DNA of 64,000 nt from NCBI RefSeq assembly GCF_019904175.1, contig NZ_CP061913.1, positions 9,548,001-9,612,000 on the forward strand, in the 5' to 3' direction. Position 1 is the stretch's first letter. Every line of letters starts with the position of its first letter. Made by a program: the position numbers and the translations under genes. Positions 33,439 through 42,875 of the stretch are shown here, in pieces. This DNA comes from Dactylosporangium vinaceum. GTDB taxonomy: Bacteria > Actinomycetota > Actinomycetes > Mycobacteriales > Micromonosporaceae. Below the pieces are notes generated by a model. It saw nothing but the letters and a program-made list of their open reading frames with translations, made no database searches and was not told the origin of the DNA.

Positions 33439-34842
33439 ATGCATGTCGTACCCGTCCCCGCCCACCTCGCCCCGGCGCCCGGCGTCACATTCGTGCTGGC
33501 CCCGGACGCGGCGATCCGGTCCGATGCGGCAGGCGTCGGCGCCTACACGGCCGCGGCGCTGGGGCTCTCCCTCGTCGCCGACCACCCCGCGCCGGCCGTC
33601 GCCCTGCTGCTGACGGACCGGGTGGACGGCGACGAGGCGTACGAGCTCGAGGTCGCCGCGGACGGCATCGCCATCCGGGCCCGAACCGACGCCGGGCTCT
33701 TCTACGGCGTGCAGACGCTGCTGCAGCTGACGCCGGCCGGCGAGCCGCGGGCGGTGGCCGGTGTGCGGATCGTGGATGCGCCGCGATTCGCGTATCGGGG
33801 CGCGATGCTCGACGTGGCCCGGCACTTCTTCGGGGTCGAGGTCGTTCTTCGGTTCATCGATGAGATCTCGCGGTACAAAATCAATGTCCTGCACCTGCAC
33901 TTGACCGACGACCAGGGCTGGCGAATCGCCATCGGCACACGGCCGGAGCTGGCCCGGGTCGGCGGGGCCGCGCAGGTCGGCACCGGCGCCGGTGGGTGCT
34001 TCTCGCAGGACGAGTACGCGCGGATCGTGGCCCATGCCGCCGCCCGCCACGTGACGATCGTGCCCGAGATCGACATGCCGGGGCACACCAATGCGGCGCT
34101 CGTGTCGTATCCCGAGCTCACCGTGGACGGTGTCGCGCCGGCTGTGTACACGGGTGTCGACGTCGGGTTCAGCACGTTCGCGGTGCACCGGGAGGCGACA
34201 TACGAATTCGTGCGCGATGTGGTCGCCGAGGTCGCGGTGCTGACCCCGGGCCCCTATCTGCACATCGGCGGCGACGAGGCGCAGAGCACGCCGACCGAGG
34301 ACTACCTGACCTTCATGCGGCGGGTGCAGCCGATCGTCGCCGCGGCCGGGAAGACAGTCGTCGGATGGCACCAGATCGGCGCCGCGGAGCGCATCGCCGG
34401 GCGGATCGTGCAGTACTGGGGCCGCGGTCCCGAACTGGACGAGGATACGCACGCGGCACTGGCCCAGGGCGACCGGTTCGTGCTTTCTCCGGCGGACCGG
34501 GTGTACCTCGACATGAAGTACGCCGAGGACACCCCGATCGGGCACGACTGGGCCGGCTACATCACCACGCGGACGGCCTACGCATGGGACCCGGGCACCC
34601 TGCTGCCGGCCGGCGCCGACGTCGTCGGCATCGAGGCTCCACTGTGGACCGAGTTCGTCACGACCGCGGCCGACATCGATCTGCTGGTCTTCCCGCGGCT
34701 GGCCGCGGTGGCCGAGGTCGCCTGGTCACCGCAGGAGGCTCGGGATTGGCAGTCGTTCCGTGACCGGCTGGCCGCACATGGTCCACAGTGGACGGAACGG
34801 GGCGTGCGGTTCCACCCCGACCCGGAGATCCCCTGGGCCTAG
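33439..34842 (+). CDS. GH20 beta-N-acetylhexosaminidase
   Basis: 467 residues. GH20b-like N-terminal domain (1-120) is followed by the TIM barrel beginning FAYRGAMLDVARHFF. Catalytic Asp-Glu lies in HIGGDEAQS; HLHLTDDQGWR and EIDMPGH are conserved substrate-site segments. There is no signal peptide, so it probably acts on imported chito-oligosaccharides or recycled cell-wall sugars. It is the intracellular complement to the secreted chitosanase encoded at 52.7 kb. Its last four bases overlap the convergent methylase gene. Confidence 0.94.
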   Translation: MHVVPVPAHLAPAPGVTFVLAPDAAIRSDAAGVGAYTAAALGLSLVADHPAPAVALLLTDRVDGDEAYELEVAADGIAIRARTDAGLFYGVQTLLQLTPAGEPRAVAGVRIVDAPRFAYRGAMLDVARHFFGVEVVLRFIDEISRYKINVLHLHLTDDQGWRIAIGTRPELARVGGAAQVGTGAGGCFSQDEYARIVAHAAARHVTIVPEIDMPGHTNAALVSYPELTVDGVAPAVYTGVDVGFSTFAVHREATYEFVRDVVAEVAVLTPGPYLHIGGDEAQSTPTEDYLTFMRRVQPIVAAAGKTVVGWHQIGAAERIAGRIVQYWGRGPELDEDTHAALAQGDRFVLSPADRVYLDMKYAEDTPIGHDWAGYITTRTAYAWDPGTLLPAGADVVGIEAPLWTEFVTTAADIDLLVFPRLAAVAEVAWSPQEARDWQSFRDRLAAHGPQWTERGVRFHPDPEIPWA

Positions 34843-35876
34843 GCCGGTTTTCTGGCCACCAGGACATCGCGGAGAATGGCCTGGTCGACGCGGTGCTTGA
34901 ACCACTGGAACGGCTCCTCGTCGACCACCTCCAGCCCGGCCTCCGCCAGCAGGCCGGCCGTGCGGTCCCGTTTGGCCACGAACGTGTTCCAGGCGATCCC
35001 CATCGCCCCGCCCGGGCGCAGCAGCCGCGCCCAGATCGGCACCGCCTCGCCCAGCAGGTCCTCGGGGCTGCGCACGAGCCCCTTTCCGGCCGTCCGGCTG
35101 CCGTGCTGCACCCCGTACGGCGCGTCGGTGACGATGAGGTCGAACGTGCCGTCCTTGAAGAACTCCCGCGACCGCAGCGTGTCGGCGTTCACCACGTCGA
35201 GCAGCTGCGTGGCGCCCGCCTTGTAGTCGTCGCGGTCGGCCGCGAGCTCGATGCGCAGCCGCTTCGCCACGACCTGCCGCTCGCGGCGCACCGGCCCGAA
35301 CTCGGCCTTGTGCTTGACCCGCTTCCGCTTGAGCCAGGTCTGGATGAACGCCGCGTAAGCCTCGAAATCCTTCTGGTCCCGGTCCACCCCGGCGGCGTCG
35401 AACCCGTACATCAACGCCTGATTCAGCGTCGTGCCCCGCCCGCACAGCGGATCGAGCACCCGGAACCGCCGCTCGAGGAACTCCCCGGCGAACGCGGACC
35501 CGAGCAGCGTGACGTTGAGGAGCAGCTTCGTGAACTGCTCATTGGTCTTTCCCTGGTACTTCTGGATAGTGATGAGATCGTCGTCGAAGCGATCGAGCCT
35601 CGTCACGTCGGCGGGCCGCAGCATGTCCCCGACGACCTCGAACAGCGCGTAAACCGACGACAGGTTCCCGAGCACCGCCGCGTCCCGCGCGGTGACCTCG
35701 TCCGCCTCGAACGTCACGTACGGCACCCCGCCGATGACCCGCGTCCCCACCTCCCCGAGCCGCCCCCCGAGCACCCCCCGGTCAAAGGCGAGCAACTCGG
35801 CCCGCGTGAGGTCAACGGACGCGTCGGCGTACACCCGATTCGCGGACGGCAGGATGAGCAGCGCATACAGGGCCAT
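34839..35876 (-). CDS. TRM11-like RNA/DNA methyltransferase
   Basis: 345 residues. The SAM site is VLDPLCGRGTTLNQALMYG (about 143-160), and the catalytic motif IV is IVTDAPYGVQH (about 243), the D-P-P-Y variant seen in TRM11/RlmKL-type enzymes. The first 130 residues lack a recognisable THUMP domain but have conserved helices (TRAELLAFDRGV). It probably methylates a guanosine in tRNA or rRNA. The tRNA-Val gene lies 76 bases upstream on the other strand. Confidence 0.82.
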   Translation of the reverse strand: MALYALLILPSANRVYADASVDLTRAELLAFDRGVLGGRLGEVGTRVIGGVPYVTFEADEVTARDAAVLGNLSSVYALFEVVGDMLRPADVTRLDRFDDDLITIQKYQGKTNEQFTKLLLNVTLLGSAFAGEFLERRFRVLDPLCGRGTTLNQALMYGFDAAGVDRDQKDFEAYAAFIQTWLKRKRVKHKAEFGPVRRERQVVAKRLRIELAADRDDYKAGATQLLDVVNADTLRSREFFKDGTFDLIVTDAPYGVQHGSRTAGKGLVRSPEDLLGEAVPIWARLLRPGGAMGIAWNTFVAKRDRTAGLLAEAGLEVVDEEPFQWFKHRVDQAILRDVLVARKPA

Positions 35877-35952
35877 AGACCCCCTACCCTACCGACACGT
35901 CAGGTACCCGCTCGCACTCCCCACCCCCGGTGTTGTAGAGTTCGTCGAGCAG

Positions 35953-36024
35953 GGGCGATTGGCGCAGCGGGAGCGCGCTTCGTTCACACCGAAGAGGTCA
36001 CTGGTTCGATCCCAGTATCGCCCA
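35953..36024 (+). tRNA. tRNA-Val (CAC)
   Basis: The cloverleaf folds cleanly: acceptor GGGCGAT/ATCGCCC, D stem GCGC/GCGC, anticodon stem CTTCG/CGAAG with loop TTCACAC (anticodon CAC, reading GUG), variable AGGTC, T stem ACTGG/CCAGT with loop TTCGATC, discriminator A. The next bases are CCG, so CCA must be added enzymatically. Confidence 0.96.
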
Positions 36025-36219
36025 CCGCATAGCACCAGTTCAGAGGCCAGATCCCGAAGTTCAGGGAGCTGGCATCTCGCGTATTTGGCTGACCGCGCCC
36101 TCGCCGACGGCTGGCCGGAAATCCGCGCGGTCGCGAACAAGGCGTGCCTCGTCCGGGCCGCGGCGAGCGCCCCGGTGCTGCAACATCACCGCACCGGGCC
36201 GATCAGCGGCCCGACACCG
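36025..36219. other. Non-coding gap after tRNA-Val; possible gene remnant
   Basis: About 195 bases between the tRNA and the kinase terminator without a convincing gene. One plus-strand frame reads ALADGWPEIRAVANKACLVR before a stop at 36231-36233 and looks protein-like, so it may be the tail of a decayed gene, perhaps left by past integration at the tRNA. No integrase or repeat of the tRNA 3' end was seen nearby. Confidence 0.3.
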
Positions 36220-36240
36220 GCTGCCGGGTGACCCGGCAGC
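36220..36240 (-). terminator. Hairpin after histidine kinase gene
   Basis: Perfect 10-bp arms GCTGCCGGGT and ACCCGGCAGC around one central G, starting seven bases downstream of the kinase stop on the minus strand. GC-rich stem without a clear T tract, as is usual in high-GC actinobacteria. Confidence 0.65.
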
Positions 36241-36246
36241 GACAGT

Positions 36247-37647
36247 TCACGAATCGCCGCTGCGGGGCGGGGCGGGCGTCGAGGGCAGCCATACGTGGAA
36301 GAGCGCGCCGCCACCGGGGCGTTCATCGGCGCTGACGCCGCCACCGTGGTCGTGCACAACCTGCGCGACGATGGCGAGACCGAGCCCGGATCCAGGGGTG
36401 GCGGTCGCGGTGCTGCCGCGGTGGAACCGGTCGAACACCCGGCCGCGTTCGGCCGGATCGATTCCGGGTCCGTGGTCGGCGACGGTGACCTCGGCGCGCC
36501 GGCCGGACGCTTCCCCGGTGGTGGTGACGCGGACGTGGACCGGACCGCCGGGTGGCCCGAACTTGACGGCGTTGTCGAGCAGGTTGAGCACCATCCGTTC
36601 CAGCGCGGCGGGGCGGCCGTACACCGGTGTGGGGGTGGCGGTGAGCTCGAAGCGGGCGTCGGGGGTACGGGCCCGGGCCCGTTCGACGGTGGCGGCCGCC
36701 AGGTCGGCAAGATCGAGGTCGGTTGCGGGGTCCTCGGCGGCGTCGGCGCGGGCGAGCGTGACCAGTTCGCGGACGAGGTGGTCCAGTTCGCGGCTCTGCG
36801 CGCGCAGGTCGCGCAGCAGGTTGTCGCGGTCGGCCGCCTCGAGGCGGTCGCCGGCCTTGAGCAGCAGTTCGAGGTTGGTGTGCAGGCCGGTCATCGGGGT
36901 GCGCAGCTCGTGGGCGGCGTCTTCGACGAGGCGCTGCTGGGCTTGGCGGGCGGTCTGCAGAGCCGCGAGCATCGTGTTGAACGCCTGGGCGAGGCGGGCG
37001 ATCTCGTCGTCGCCGGCGGTGTCGATCGGCTGCTGCAGGTCCTGCGTCGCGGCCACTGCGGTGGCGGCGGTGGTGAGCCGGTTGATCGGGCGTAGCCCAG
37101 TGGCGGCGACGACCTGCCCGGCCAGCGCGGCCCCGGCGGCCACGAACGCGGCCAGACCGGCCATGAGCAGCCCGAAGCGGCGCAGGGTGCCGTCATCGGC
37201 GCGCAGTGACCGGCCGACCTGCACGGTGGTGCCGCCGGCGCGGCGCAGGGTGAGGACCCGGTAGCGACCATCGGGGGTGCTGACGGTGTGCCGGGCACTG
37301 CCGGCGCGGCCGGCCGCGACCGCACTATCGGCGGACGTCACCGGCAGGCCGGGCTGCCCGGCCGGACGGGAGGTGGAGCCGTCGGGCGACAACAGCTGGA
37401 TGCGCAGGTCGGTGTTCGACAGTGGTGAGCTGGGCGGCAGGGCGCGCAGCAGGTCCTCGTCGAGCATTGCGACGGGGCCCTGCACGACCCGGTCCAGGTC
37501 GTGGTCGGCGGAGGTGAGCAGGCTCTGCCGCAGCGCGAGCCACGCGCCGGCGCAGACCGCGACCGCGGTGACGGCCAGGGCGAGCCCGGCGATGACCGCC
37601 AGCCGGGTCCGCAACGACCATCGCCGCACGCGCTGGCTGCCGGTCAT
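36247..37647 (-). CDS. Sensor histidine kinase
   Basis: 466 residues. Two membrane helices (about 14-40 and 160-185) flank a 115-residue extracytoplasmic sensor; HAMP follows. The His box is VEDAAHELRTPMTGLHTNLE, N box MVLNLLDNAVKFGPPGG, G1 VADHGPGID, G2 GSGLGLAIV. ATG 37647 overlaps the regulator stop by four bases. The divergent ABC exporter and glycosyltransferase genes are the natural candidates for its output. Confidence 0.93.
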   Translation of the reverse strand: MTGSQRVRRWSLRTRLAVIAGLALAVTAVAVCAGAWLALRQSLLTSADHDLDRVVQGPVAMLDEDLLRALPPSSPLSNTDLRIQLLSPDGSTSRPAGQPGLPVTSADSAVAAGRAGSARHTVSTPDGRYRVLTLRRAGGTTVQVGRSLRADDGTLRRFGLLMAGLAAFVAAGAALAGQVVAATGLRPINRLTTAATAVAATQDLQQPIDTAGDDEIARLAQAFNTMLAALQTARQAQQRLVEDAAHELRTPMTGLHTNLELLLKAGDRLEAADRDNLLRDLRAQSRELDHLVRELVTLARADAAEDPATDLDLADLAAATVERARARTPDARFELTATPTPVYGRPAALERMVLNLLDNAVKFGPPGGPVHVRVTTTGEASGRRAEVTVADHGPGIDPAERGRVFDRFHRGSTATATPGSGLGLAIVAQVVHDHGGGVSADERPGGGALFHVWLPSTPAPPRSGDS

Positions 37648-38357
37648 CGGCCGGTCTCCTCGCGCAGGATGAACCCGACGCCGCGGATCGTGTGCAGCAG
37701 CCGGGGCCGGTCGCCGTCCTCGAGTTTGCGGCGCAGGTAGCCGATGTACACGTCGAGGCTTTTCGACGCGCCGTCGAGGTTGTAGCCCCAGACGAGTTCG
37801 AACAGCAGCCCGCGGGTCAGCGACCGGCCCGGCCGGGTCAGGAACACCTCCAGCAGGCTGTACTCCATCCGGGTCAGCTCGATGGCCCGGCCGGCCCGCG
37901 TGACCGTCCGGCTGGCCCGGTCCATCACCACGTCGGCGAAGCACAGCACCGCGTCGTCGCCGGCGGCCGGGTCGTCGCCGGCGGTGAGATCGCTGCGGCG
38001 CAGCAGCGCCCGGACCCGGGCGAGGAGCTCCTCCAGGGCGAAGGGTTTGACGAGGTAGTCGTCGGCTCCCGCGTCGAGGCCCGCGACCCGGTCGCCGACC
38101 GCGTCGCGGGCGGTGAGCATCAGGATCGGCAGCCGGTGCCCGCCGGTCCGCAGCCGCCGGCAGGTTTCCAGGCCATCCAGCACCGGCATCGTCACGTCCA
38201 GCACGGCGGCGTCGGGTTCCCGTTCGGCAACCGCAGCGAGGACCGCTGCGCCGTCGCCGAACAGCCGCACCTCGTAGCCCTCGAACCGCAACGCCCGGTC
38301 CAAGGCGTCACGGACCCCGGCTTCGTCGTCGGCGACGAGGATCTGCCCGCGTGGCAC
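37644..38357 (-). CDS. OmpR-family response regulator
   Basis: 237 residues from GTG 38357. The receiver has LVADDEAGVRD, phospho-acceptor Asp in AAVLDVTMPVLDG, Thr in LMLTARD, and Lys in YLVKPFALEE; the winged helix ends with SLDVYIGYLRRKL and IRGVGFIL. It overlaps the kinase gene by ATGA. The 169 bases separating it from the ABC gene ATG must hold both promoters. Confidence 0.93.
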   Translation of the reverse strand: MPRGQILVADDEAGVRDALDRALRFEGYEVRLFGDGAAVLAAVAEREPDAAVLDVTMPVLDGLETCRRLRTGGHRLPILMLTARDAVGDRVAGLDAGADDYLVKPFALEELLARVRALLRRSDLTAGDDPAAGDDAVLCFADVVMDRASRTVTRAGRAIELTRMEYSLLEVFLTRPGRSLTRGLLFELVWGYNLDGASKSLDVYIGYLRRKLEDGDRPRLLHTIRGVGFILREETGR

Positions 38358-38526
38358 TGCTCAACTATCGCGCATCCCAGTGCGTCGCCACCGGCCGCCG
38401 CCGACCTGTCGGGGACGTTCTTACTCAGTTCTTACTGCGGGTTAGAGCGCCGTTGGGAGGTTTGCGCCGATGGTGTTGGCACCAGGGCCGGCACACGGCA
38501 GGCCCGATGCTCGCAGGGGGTGGGCG

Positions 38527-39468
38527 ATGGATGCGGTGATCAGCAGTACCGGGCTGGCGAAGACGTACGGCGGGGTCCGGCGAGTCGACGGCCTGGATCT
38601 GGCCGTGCCGGCCGGGGTGGTGTCCGGGTTCGTCGGGCCGAACGGGGCGGGCAAGACCACCACGCTGCGCATGCTGCTTGGGCTGATCCGCCCGACCGAA
38701 GGCCGGGCCTGGGTCCTCGGCACGGAGATCACCAAGCCGCACGTGTACCTGCCGCAGGTCGGGGCGATGATCGAGGGCCCGGCGATGACCCCGGCGCTGT
38801 CCGGGCGAGCCAACCTGGACCTGCTCGCCGTCCTCGGCGGCCACGACCGGTCCCGCATCGGCGAGACCCTGCAGCTGGTCGGCCTGGCCCACCGCGCCGA
38901 CGATCCGTTCAGATCCTATTCGCTGGGCATGAAACAGCGGCTCGGGATCGCCGCCGCCCTGCTGCCCGACCCGAAACTGCTGCTGCTTGACGAGCCGACC
39001 AACGGCCTCGATCCGGCCGGCATCGTGGAGATCCGCCAGCTGCTGCGCCGCCTCGCCGGCACCGGCATCACCGTCTTCGTCTCCTCCCATCTGCTCAGCG
39101 AGCTTGAAGCGATTTGCGACCACCTCGTCATGATCCGCGCCGGCCGGCTCGTCTTCCAGGGCCCGACAAGCGAACTCCTCGCGCGCCAGCTCCCGCGGAT
39201 CCGCGCCGTCCCGGAAGACTCCGCCGACCTGCCCGTCCTGGCTCGCCTCGCCACCGACCGCGGCAATCCCGCCATCATCTCCGACGGCGCCGTCGTCGTC
39301 GACGCCCCGGCGACGTTCGCCGGTGAGCTCAACCGGGAGGCGATGCAGCACGGCATCACTCTCGTCGAACTCGCCGCCCGGCAGAACAATCTCGAAGACG
39401 CGTTCTTCGCCCTGACCGGTTCGGCCACCGGCGACACCGGCATCACGACCCTGGAGGCGGCGCGATGA
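38527..39468 (+). CDS. ABC transporter ATP-binding protein (exporter type)
   Basis: 313 residues. Walker A GPNGAGKTTT, Q loop region around QVGAMIEGPAM, signature YSLGMKQRLG, Walker B LLLLDEPTNGLDP, switch His in VFVSSHLLSE. The C-terminal 90 residues match the DrrA/BcrA/CcmA-type extension (NNLEDAFFALTG). The ATG at 38527 is chosen as MDAVISSTGLAKTYGG starts the fold. Overlaps the permease gene by four bases. Likely exports a drug or cell-envelope lipid, and may confer antibiotic resistance like BcrA. Confidence 0.93.
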   Translation: MDAVISSTGLAKTYGGVRRVDGLDLAVPAGVVSGFVGPNGAGKTTTLRMLLGLIRPTEGRAWVLGTEITKPHVYLPQVGAMIEGPAMTPALSGRANLDLLAVLGGHDRSRIGETLQLVGLAHRADDPFRSYSLGMKQRLGIAAALLPDPKLLLLDEPTNGLDPAGIVEIRQLLRRLAGTGITVFVSSHLLSELEAICDHLVMIRAGRLVFQGPTSELLARQLPRIRAVPEDSADLPVLARLATDRGNPAIISDGAVVVDAPATFAGELNREAMQHGITLVELAARQNNLEDAFFALTGSATGDTGITTLEAAR

Positions 39469-40286
39469 ACGCCCTACTGCTCGACGTCATCCGCGCGGCT
39501 CGCGCCGAATGGATGAAGCTGCGCCGGCCCGGCCTGCTCTGGGGCACCCTCGGCGCCGTCGTCGCCGTCACCGCCCTGGCCACCGCCATCGGGATCGCCA
39601 CCGCCGGCGACGGCAACGCCCGCCAGGCCCCCGGCGGGCCGGCGATCGGGGTCAGCGTCGCAACCCTGCAGTCCGCGTCCGGCCTGTCCAACGGGCTGTC
39701 CTCGGCCGCGACCCTGCTCGGCGTCGTCGCCCTGTGCGTGTGTGCGGGTGCGGTGGCCGGCGAGTACGCCCAGGGCACCCTTCGCAACCTGCTCATCCGC
39801 CAGCCCCGCCGACTGCGCCTGTTCGCCGGGATCGCCCTGGCCTGCGCCGCGTTCAGCACCCTCATGGTCGCGGTGGCCACGCTCGCCAGCGTCGCCGCGT
39901 CGTTCGTCACGGCCGGTGTCACGGGCCTGGACACCAGTGCCTGGGCCACCGGTGCCGCCGCCGGGGACGTGGTGCGTGCCGCCGCGGACACGAGCATGTC
40001 GACCATCGGCTGGGCCGGCATCGGCTTCGCACTCGCCGTGGTGCTGCGGACGCCGGTCGCGGCGATCGCCGTCGGCGTCGCTTACGCGCTGCCGGTGGAG
40101 AGCATCGTCAACGCCGCCGTCGACGACGCCGACCGGTACCTGCCCGGTCAGCTCCTCGCCGCCGTCGCCGGCGGTGGCACCACCGACGTCGGCTACGGCT
40201 ACGCCCTGACGGTCCTGGCCGCCTATGCCGCCGTCATCGCCGCCGGCGCCGCCGTGCTGCTGCGCCGCCGCGACGTCACCGCCTGA
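39465..40286 (+). CDS. ABC transporter permease (ABC-2 type)
   Basis: 273 residues with about six membrane segments (around 20-45, 60-95, 115-140, 165-200, 205-225, 240-265). The opening ARAEWMKLRRPGLLW and the segment EYAQGTLRNLLIRQPRR are typical of BcrB/NosY-type ABC-2 permeases. It is the partner of the preceding ATPase with which it overlaps. Confidence 0.9.
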   Translation: MNALLLDVIRAARAEWMKLRRPGLLWGTLGAVVAVTALATAIGIATAGDGNARQAPGGPAIGVSVATLQSASGLSNGLSSAATLLGVVALCVCAGAVAGEYAQGTLRNLLIRQPRRLRLFAGIALACAAFSTLMVAVATLASVAASFVTAGVTGLDTSAWATGAAAGDVVRAAADTSMSTIGWAGIGFALAVVLRTPVAAIAVGVAYALPVESIVNAAVDDADRYLPGQLLAAVAGGGTTDVGYGYALTVLAAYAAVIAAGAAVLLRRRDVTA

Positions 40287-40328
40287 CCACATCCGGCCTG
40301 AGCCGCCGCCTGCCCGAGGAGAGCCTCC

Positions 40329-42506
40329 GTGTCCAACCCCGACCAGTCCGCCGTCCGCCGCACGACCGCGGACCGGTTGCGGTTCTGGCGCTCACCGGAC
40401 GGGCAGCCCGCCTGGGCCCGGCCCCTGCTGCTCGGCATCGCCGCCGTCGCCGCCGTGCTGTACGGATGGCGGATCCGTGACAGCGGCTACGCCCTGTACT
40501 ACTCGATCGCGGTGAAGAGCATGTCGGTGAGCTGGCCGGCATTCTGGTACGGGGCCCTGGACCCCGGCGCCACCATCACCATCGACAAGCTCGCCGGATC
40601 GTTCCTTCCGCAGGCCCTGTCGGCCCGCATCTTCGGCTACCACGCTTGGGCGCTCACCTTGCCGCAGGTCATCGAGGGCGTCGTCGCCGTGCTGGCCATG
40701 TACCGCATCGGCCGACGCTGGGTCGGCCCCGCCGCCGGCCTGCTCGCCGCCGGCCTGTTCGGCCTGACGCCCGTGATCGCGTCCATGTTCGGCCACTCCA
40801 TGGAGGACGGGCTGCTGACCATGTGCCTGGTCCTGGCCGCCGACGCCGCCACGCACGCGATCCGGCACGCCCGGCTGCGCAGCCTGCTGCTCGCCGGGGT
40901 CTGGGTCGGAGTCGGGTTCCAAGCCAAGATGTTGCAGGCCTGGATGGTCCTGCCCGCCCTCGCCCTCGCCTACCTGCTCGCCGCCCCGACCACCCTCCGC
41001 CGGCGCCTCGGACACCTGGCCGCAGCCGGTGCGGTCACCGTCGCCGTGTCGATGTCGTGGATCGCGCTCTACACCGTCACCCCGGCCGCAGACCGGCCGT
41101 ACGTCGACGGCAGCACCACCAACAGCGCCGCCGCGATGGTCTTCGGCTACAACGGCACCGACCGGTTCGGGCTGCACTGGCCCGGCGCCATGACCCCCAT
41201 GACCGCCGGCGCCACCAGCGGCACGGGCGGGTTCGAGCCGCCGGCCGGGTTCGCCCCGCCCGCCGGCGCCGACCTACCCGGTGGGCCGGGCGGCCCGGAT
41301 GCCGCCGGTCCACCGGGGGCCGGGCCGGACGGCGGCGGCTGGACGAAGCTCGGCACCGCCCGGTACGCCACCCAGATCGGCTGGCTCTACCCGCTCGCCG
41401 GGATCGCCCTGGCCGCCGGGCTGTGGCGCACCCGCCGCGCGCCCAGGACCGATCCGGCCCGCGCCGGCTATCTACTCTGGGGCACCTGGCTGGGCACCTT
41501 CGTCGCCGTGTTCTCCGCCATGACGCTGCCGCACACCGCCTACCTGGCCTCCCTCGCCCCGGCGGTCGCCGCCCTCACCGCCGCCGGCATCGTGCACGCC
41601 TGGCGCGCCTACCAGACCCGCACCGGCCGCTGGCTGCTTCCCACGATGGTCGCCGCCGAACTGGCCTGGACCGGCTACCTCAGTGCCCGCTACCCCACCT
41701 TCCTGCCCTGGCTCGTCTGGCCCGCCCTGGGGCTCGGGGCCGCCGCCGTCCTCACCGTGGCGGTCACCAGCCTCCGCGATCGGCGGACCGCACCCGCACC
41801 GGCCAGCCGCAACCGCCGGCCGCGACCCGCCCTCATCGGCGCGGCGACGGCCGGCGCCGTCGCCGCCGCGCTCGCCGTGCCGACCGCCTGGGCCGCCTCG
41901 GTCCTGCACCCCGACTACAGCGGCAGCGCCTTCGACGCCGCGGCCGGACCGTCAAGCACCGGACCGGTCGGCGGACCCCGCACCATGGCCGGACCCCCCG
42001 GCGGGGCCGCGTTCGCCGCCGGCGGCCCGCAGGGCACCGCCACGCTCACCACCGACCAGCAGCGCCTGCTGACCTATCTCCGCCAGCACCGCGACGGCGC
42101 CCGCTACCTCGCCGCCACCGACTCCTGGAACACCGCCGCGCCATACATCACCGCCACCGGCGAGCGCCTCCTGCCGGCCGGCGGCTTCAGCGGCACCGCC
42201 CCCTCCCCAACCCTCGACGCCTTCACCACCCTCATCCGCACCGGCCAACTCCGCTTCGTCCTGCTCAGCCAGGCCGGTCTCGGCGGCTTCCCGATGCCTG
42301 GCCGGGCCGGCCCGGGCACACCCATCACCACCTGGGCCAAGGCCAATTGCACCGCCGTGTCCGCCACCGAGTACGGCGGCAGCGAACCGCCGACCACCGG
42401 CCCGAGCGAACCGGTCGGACCCGGCCCGCTTGCCGGCGCGCCCGGCGCCGGCCCGATGGCGCGGTTCGGGACGCTCCCGCCAGCGCTGTACCAATGCGGC
42501 GGATAA
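40329..42506 (+). CDS. GT39-like polyprenyl-phosphate-dependent membrane glycosyltransferase
   Basis: 725 residues with a GT-C architecture: about 11-13 membrane helices and a first external loop containing a conserved acidic site (the LDPGATITIDKLAGSFLPQALSARIFG region). A long Gly/Pro-rich external loop (about 300-340) and a soluble C-terminal domain of about 180 residues (from LTTDQQRLLTYLRQH) resemble actinobacterial 'ArnT-like' or mannosyltransferase proteins often next to two-component and ABC genes. It would add a sugar from a polyprenyl carrier to an exported lipid or protein. The start is 42 bases after the permease gene. Confidence 0.85.
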   Translation: MSNPDQSAVRRTTADRLRFWRSPDGQPAWARPLLLGIAAVAAVLYGWRIRDSGYALYYSIAVKSMSVSWPAFWYGALDPGATITIDKLAGSFLPQALSARIFGYHAWALTLPQVIEGVVAVLAMYRIGRRWVGPAAGLLAAGLFGLTPVIASMFGHSMEDGLLTMCLVLAADAATHAIRHARLRSLLLAGVWVGVGFQAKMLQAWMVLPALALAYLLAAPTTLRRRLGHLAAAGAVTVAVSMSWIALYTVTPAADRPYVDGSTTNSAAAMVFGYNGTDRFGLHWPGAMTPMTAGATSGTGGFEPPAGFAPPAGADLPGGPGGPDAAGPPGAGPDGGGWTKLGTARYATQIGWLYPLAGIALAAGLWRTRRAPRTDPARAGYLLWGTWLGTFVAVFSAMTLPHTAYLASLAPAVAALTAAGIVHAWRAYQTRTGRWLLPTMVAAELAWTGYLSARYPTFLPWLVWPALGLGAAAVLTVAVTSLRDRRTAPAPASRNRRPRPALIGAATAGAVAAALAVPTAWAASVLHPDYSGSAFDAAAGPSSTGPVGGPRTMAGPPGGAAFAAGGPQGTATLTTDQQRLLTYLRQHRDGARYLAATDSWNTAAPYITATGERLLPAGGFSGTAPSPTLDAFTTLIRTGQLRFVLLSQAGLGGFPMPGRAGPGTPITTWAKANCTAVSATEYGGSEPPTTGPSEPVGPGPLAGAPGAGPMARFGTLPPALYQCGG

Positions 42507-42507
42507 G

Positions 42508-42819
42508 TCAGGTCAGGTGCTGCTCCAGCTCGTCGGTCATGCGGGTGAACTCGGTGACCAGGTCGACGTTGTAGCGGTTCGCCAGGACCAGGACCGACCA
42601 CAGGCAGTCGGCCAGCTCGTGGCCCAGGCGGGCGTCAGCGTCGGGAATCTCGCGGCGGCCGTCGACGGCCATGACCAGTTTGGCCAGGTCACCCACGTCG
42701 CCCACGAAGCCCAGGGCCAGGTCGCCCGTGGTCCAGGCGCCGCGGCCGGCGGTGGTGTTGTGGTGGTCGTACAGGGCGGCTATGGCCACGGCCCGGGACT
42801 GGAGCTGTTCGAGATCCAT
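42508..42819 (-). CDS. MazG-like nucleotide pyrophosphohydrolase
   Basis: 103 residues, all helical. GDVGDLAKLVMAV and LGHELADCLWSVLVLANRYNVDL carry the acidic E-x-x-D-type pattern of MazG-like proteins, though the usual first ExxE is changed to G-D-V-G-D-L-A-K. It would hydrolyse noncanonical or excess NTPs. It starts 56 bases from the end of the dehydrogenase gene and is convergent with the glycosyltransferase. Confidence 0.82.
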   Translation of the reverse strand: MDLEQLQSRAVAIAALYDHHNTTAGRGAWTTGDLALGFVGDVGDLAKLVMAVDGRREIPDADARLGHELADCLWSVLVLANRYNVDLVTEFTRMTDELEQHLT

Positions 42820-42875
42820 TGTCCCAACCTAGGCGTCCGTCAGATCGAGGTGACTGCTGCCGGGCTTGATGGCCC

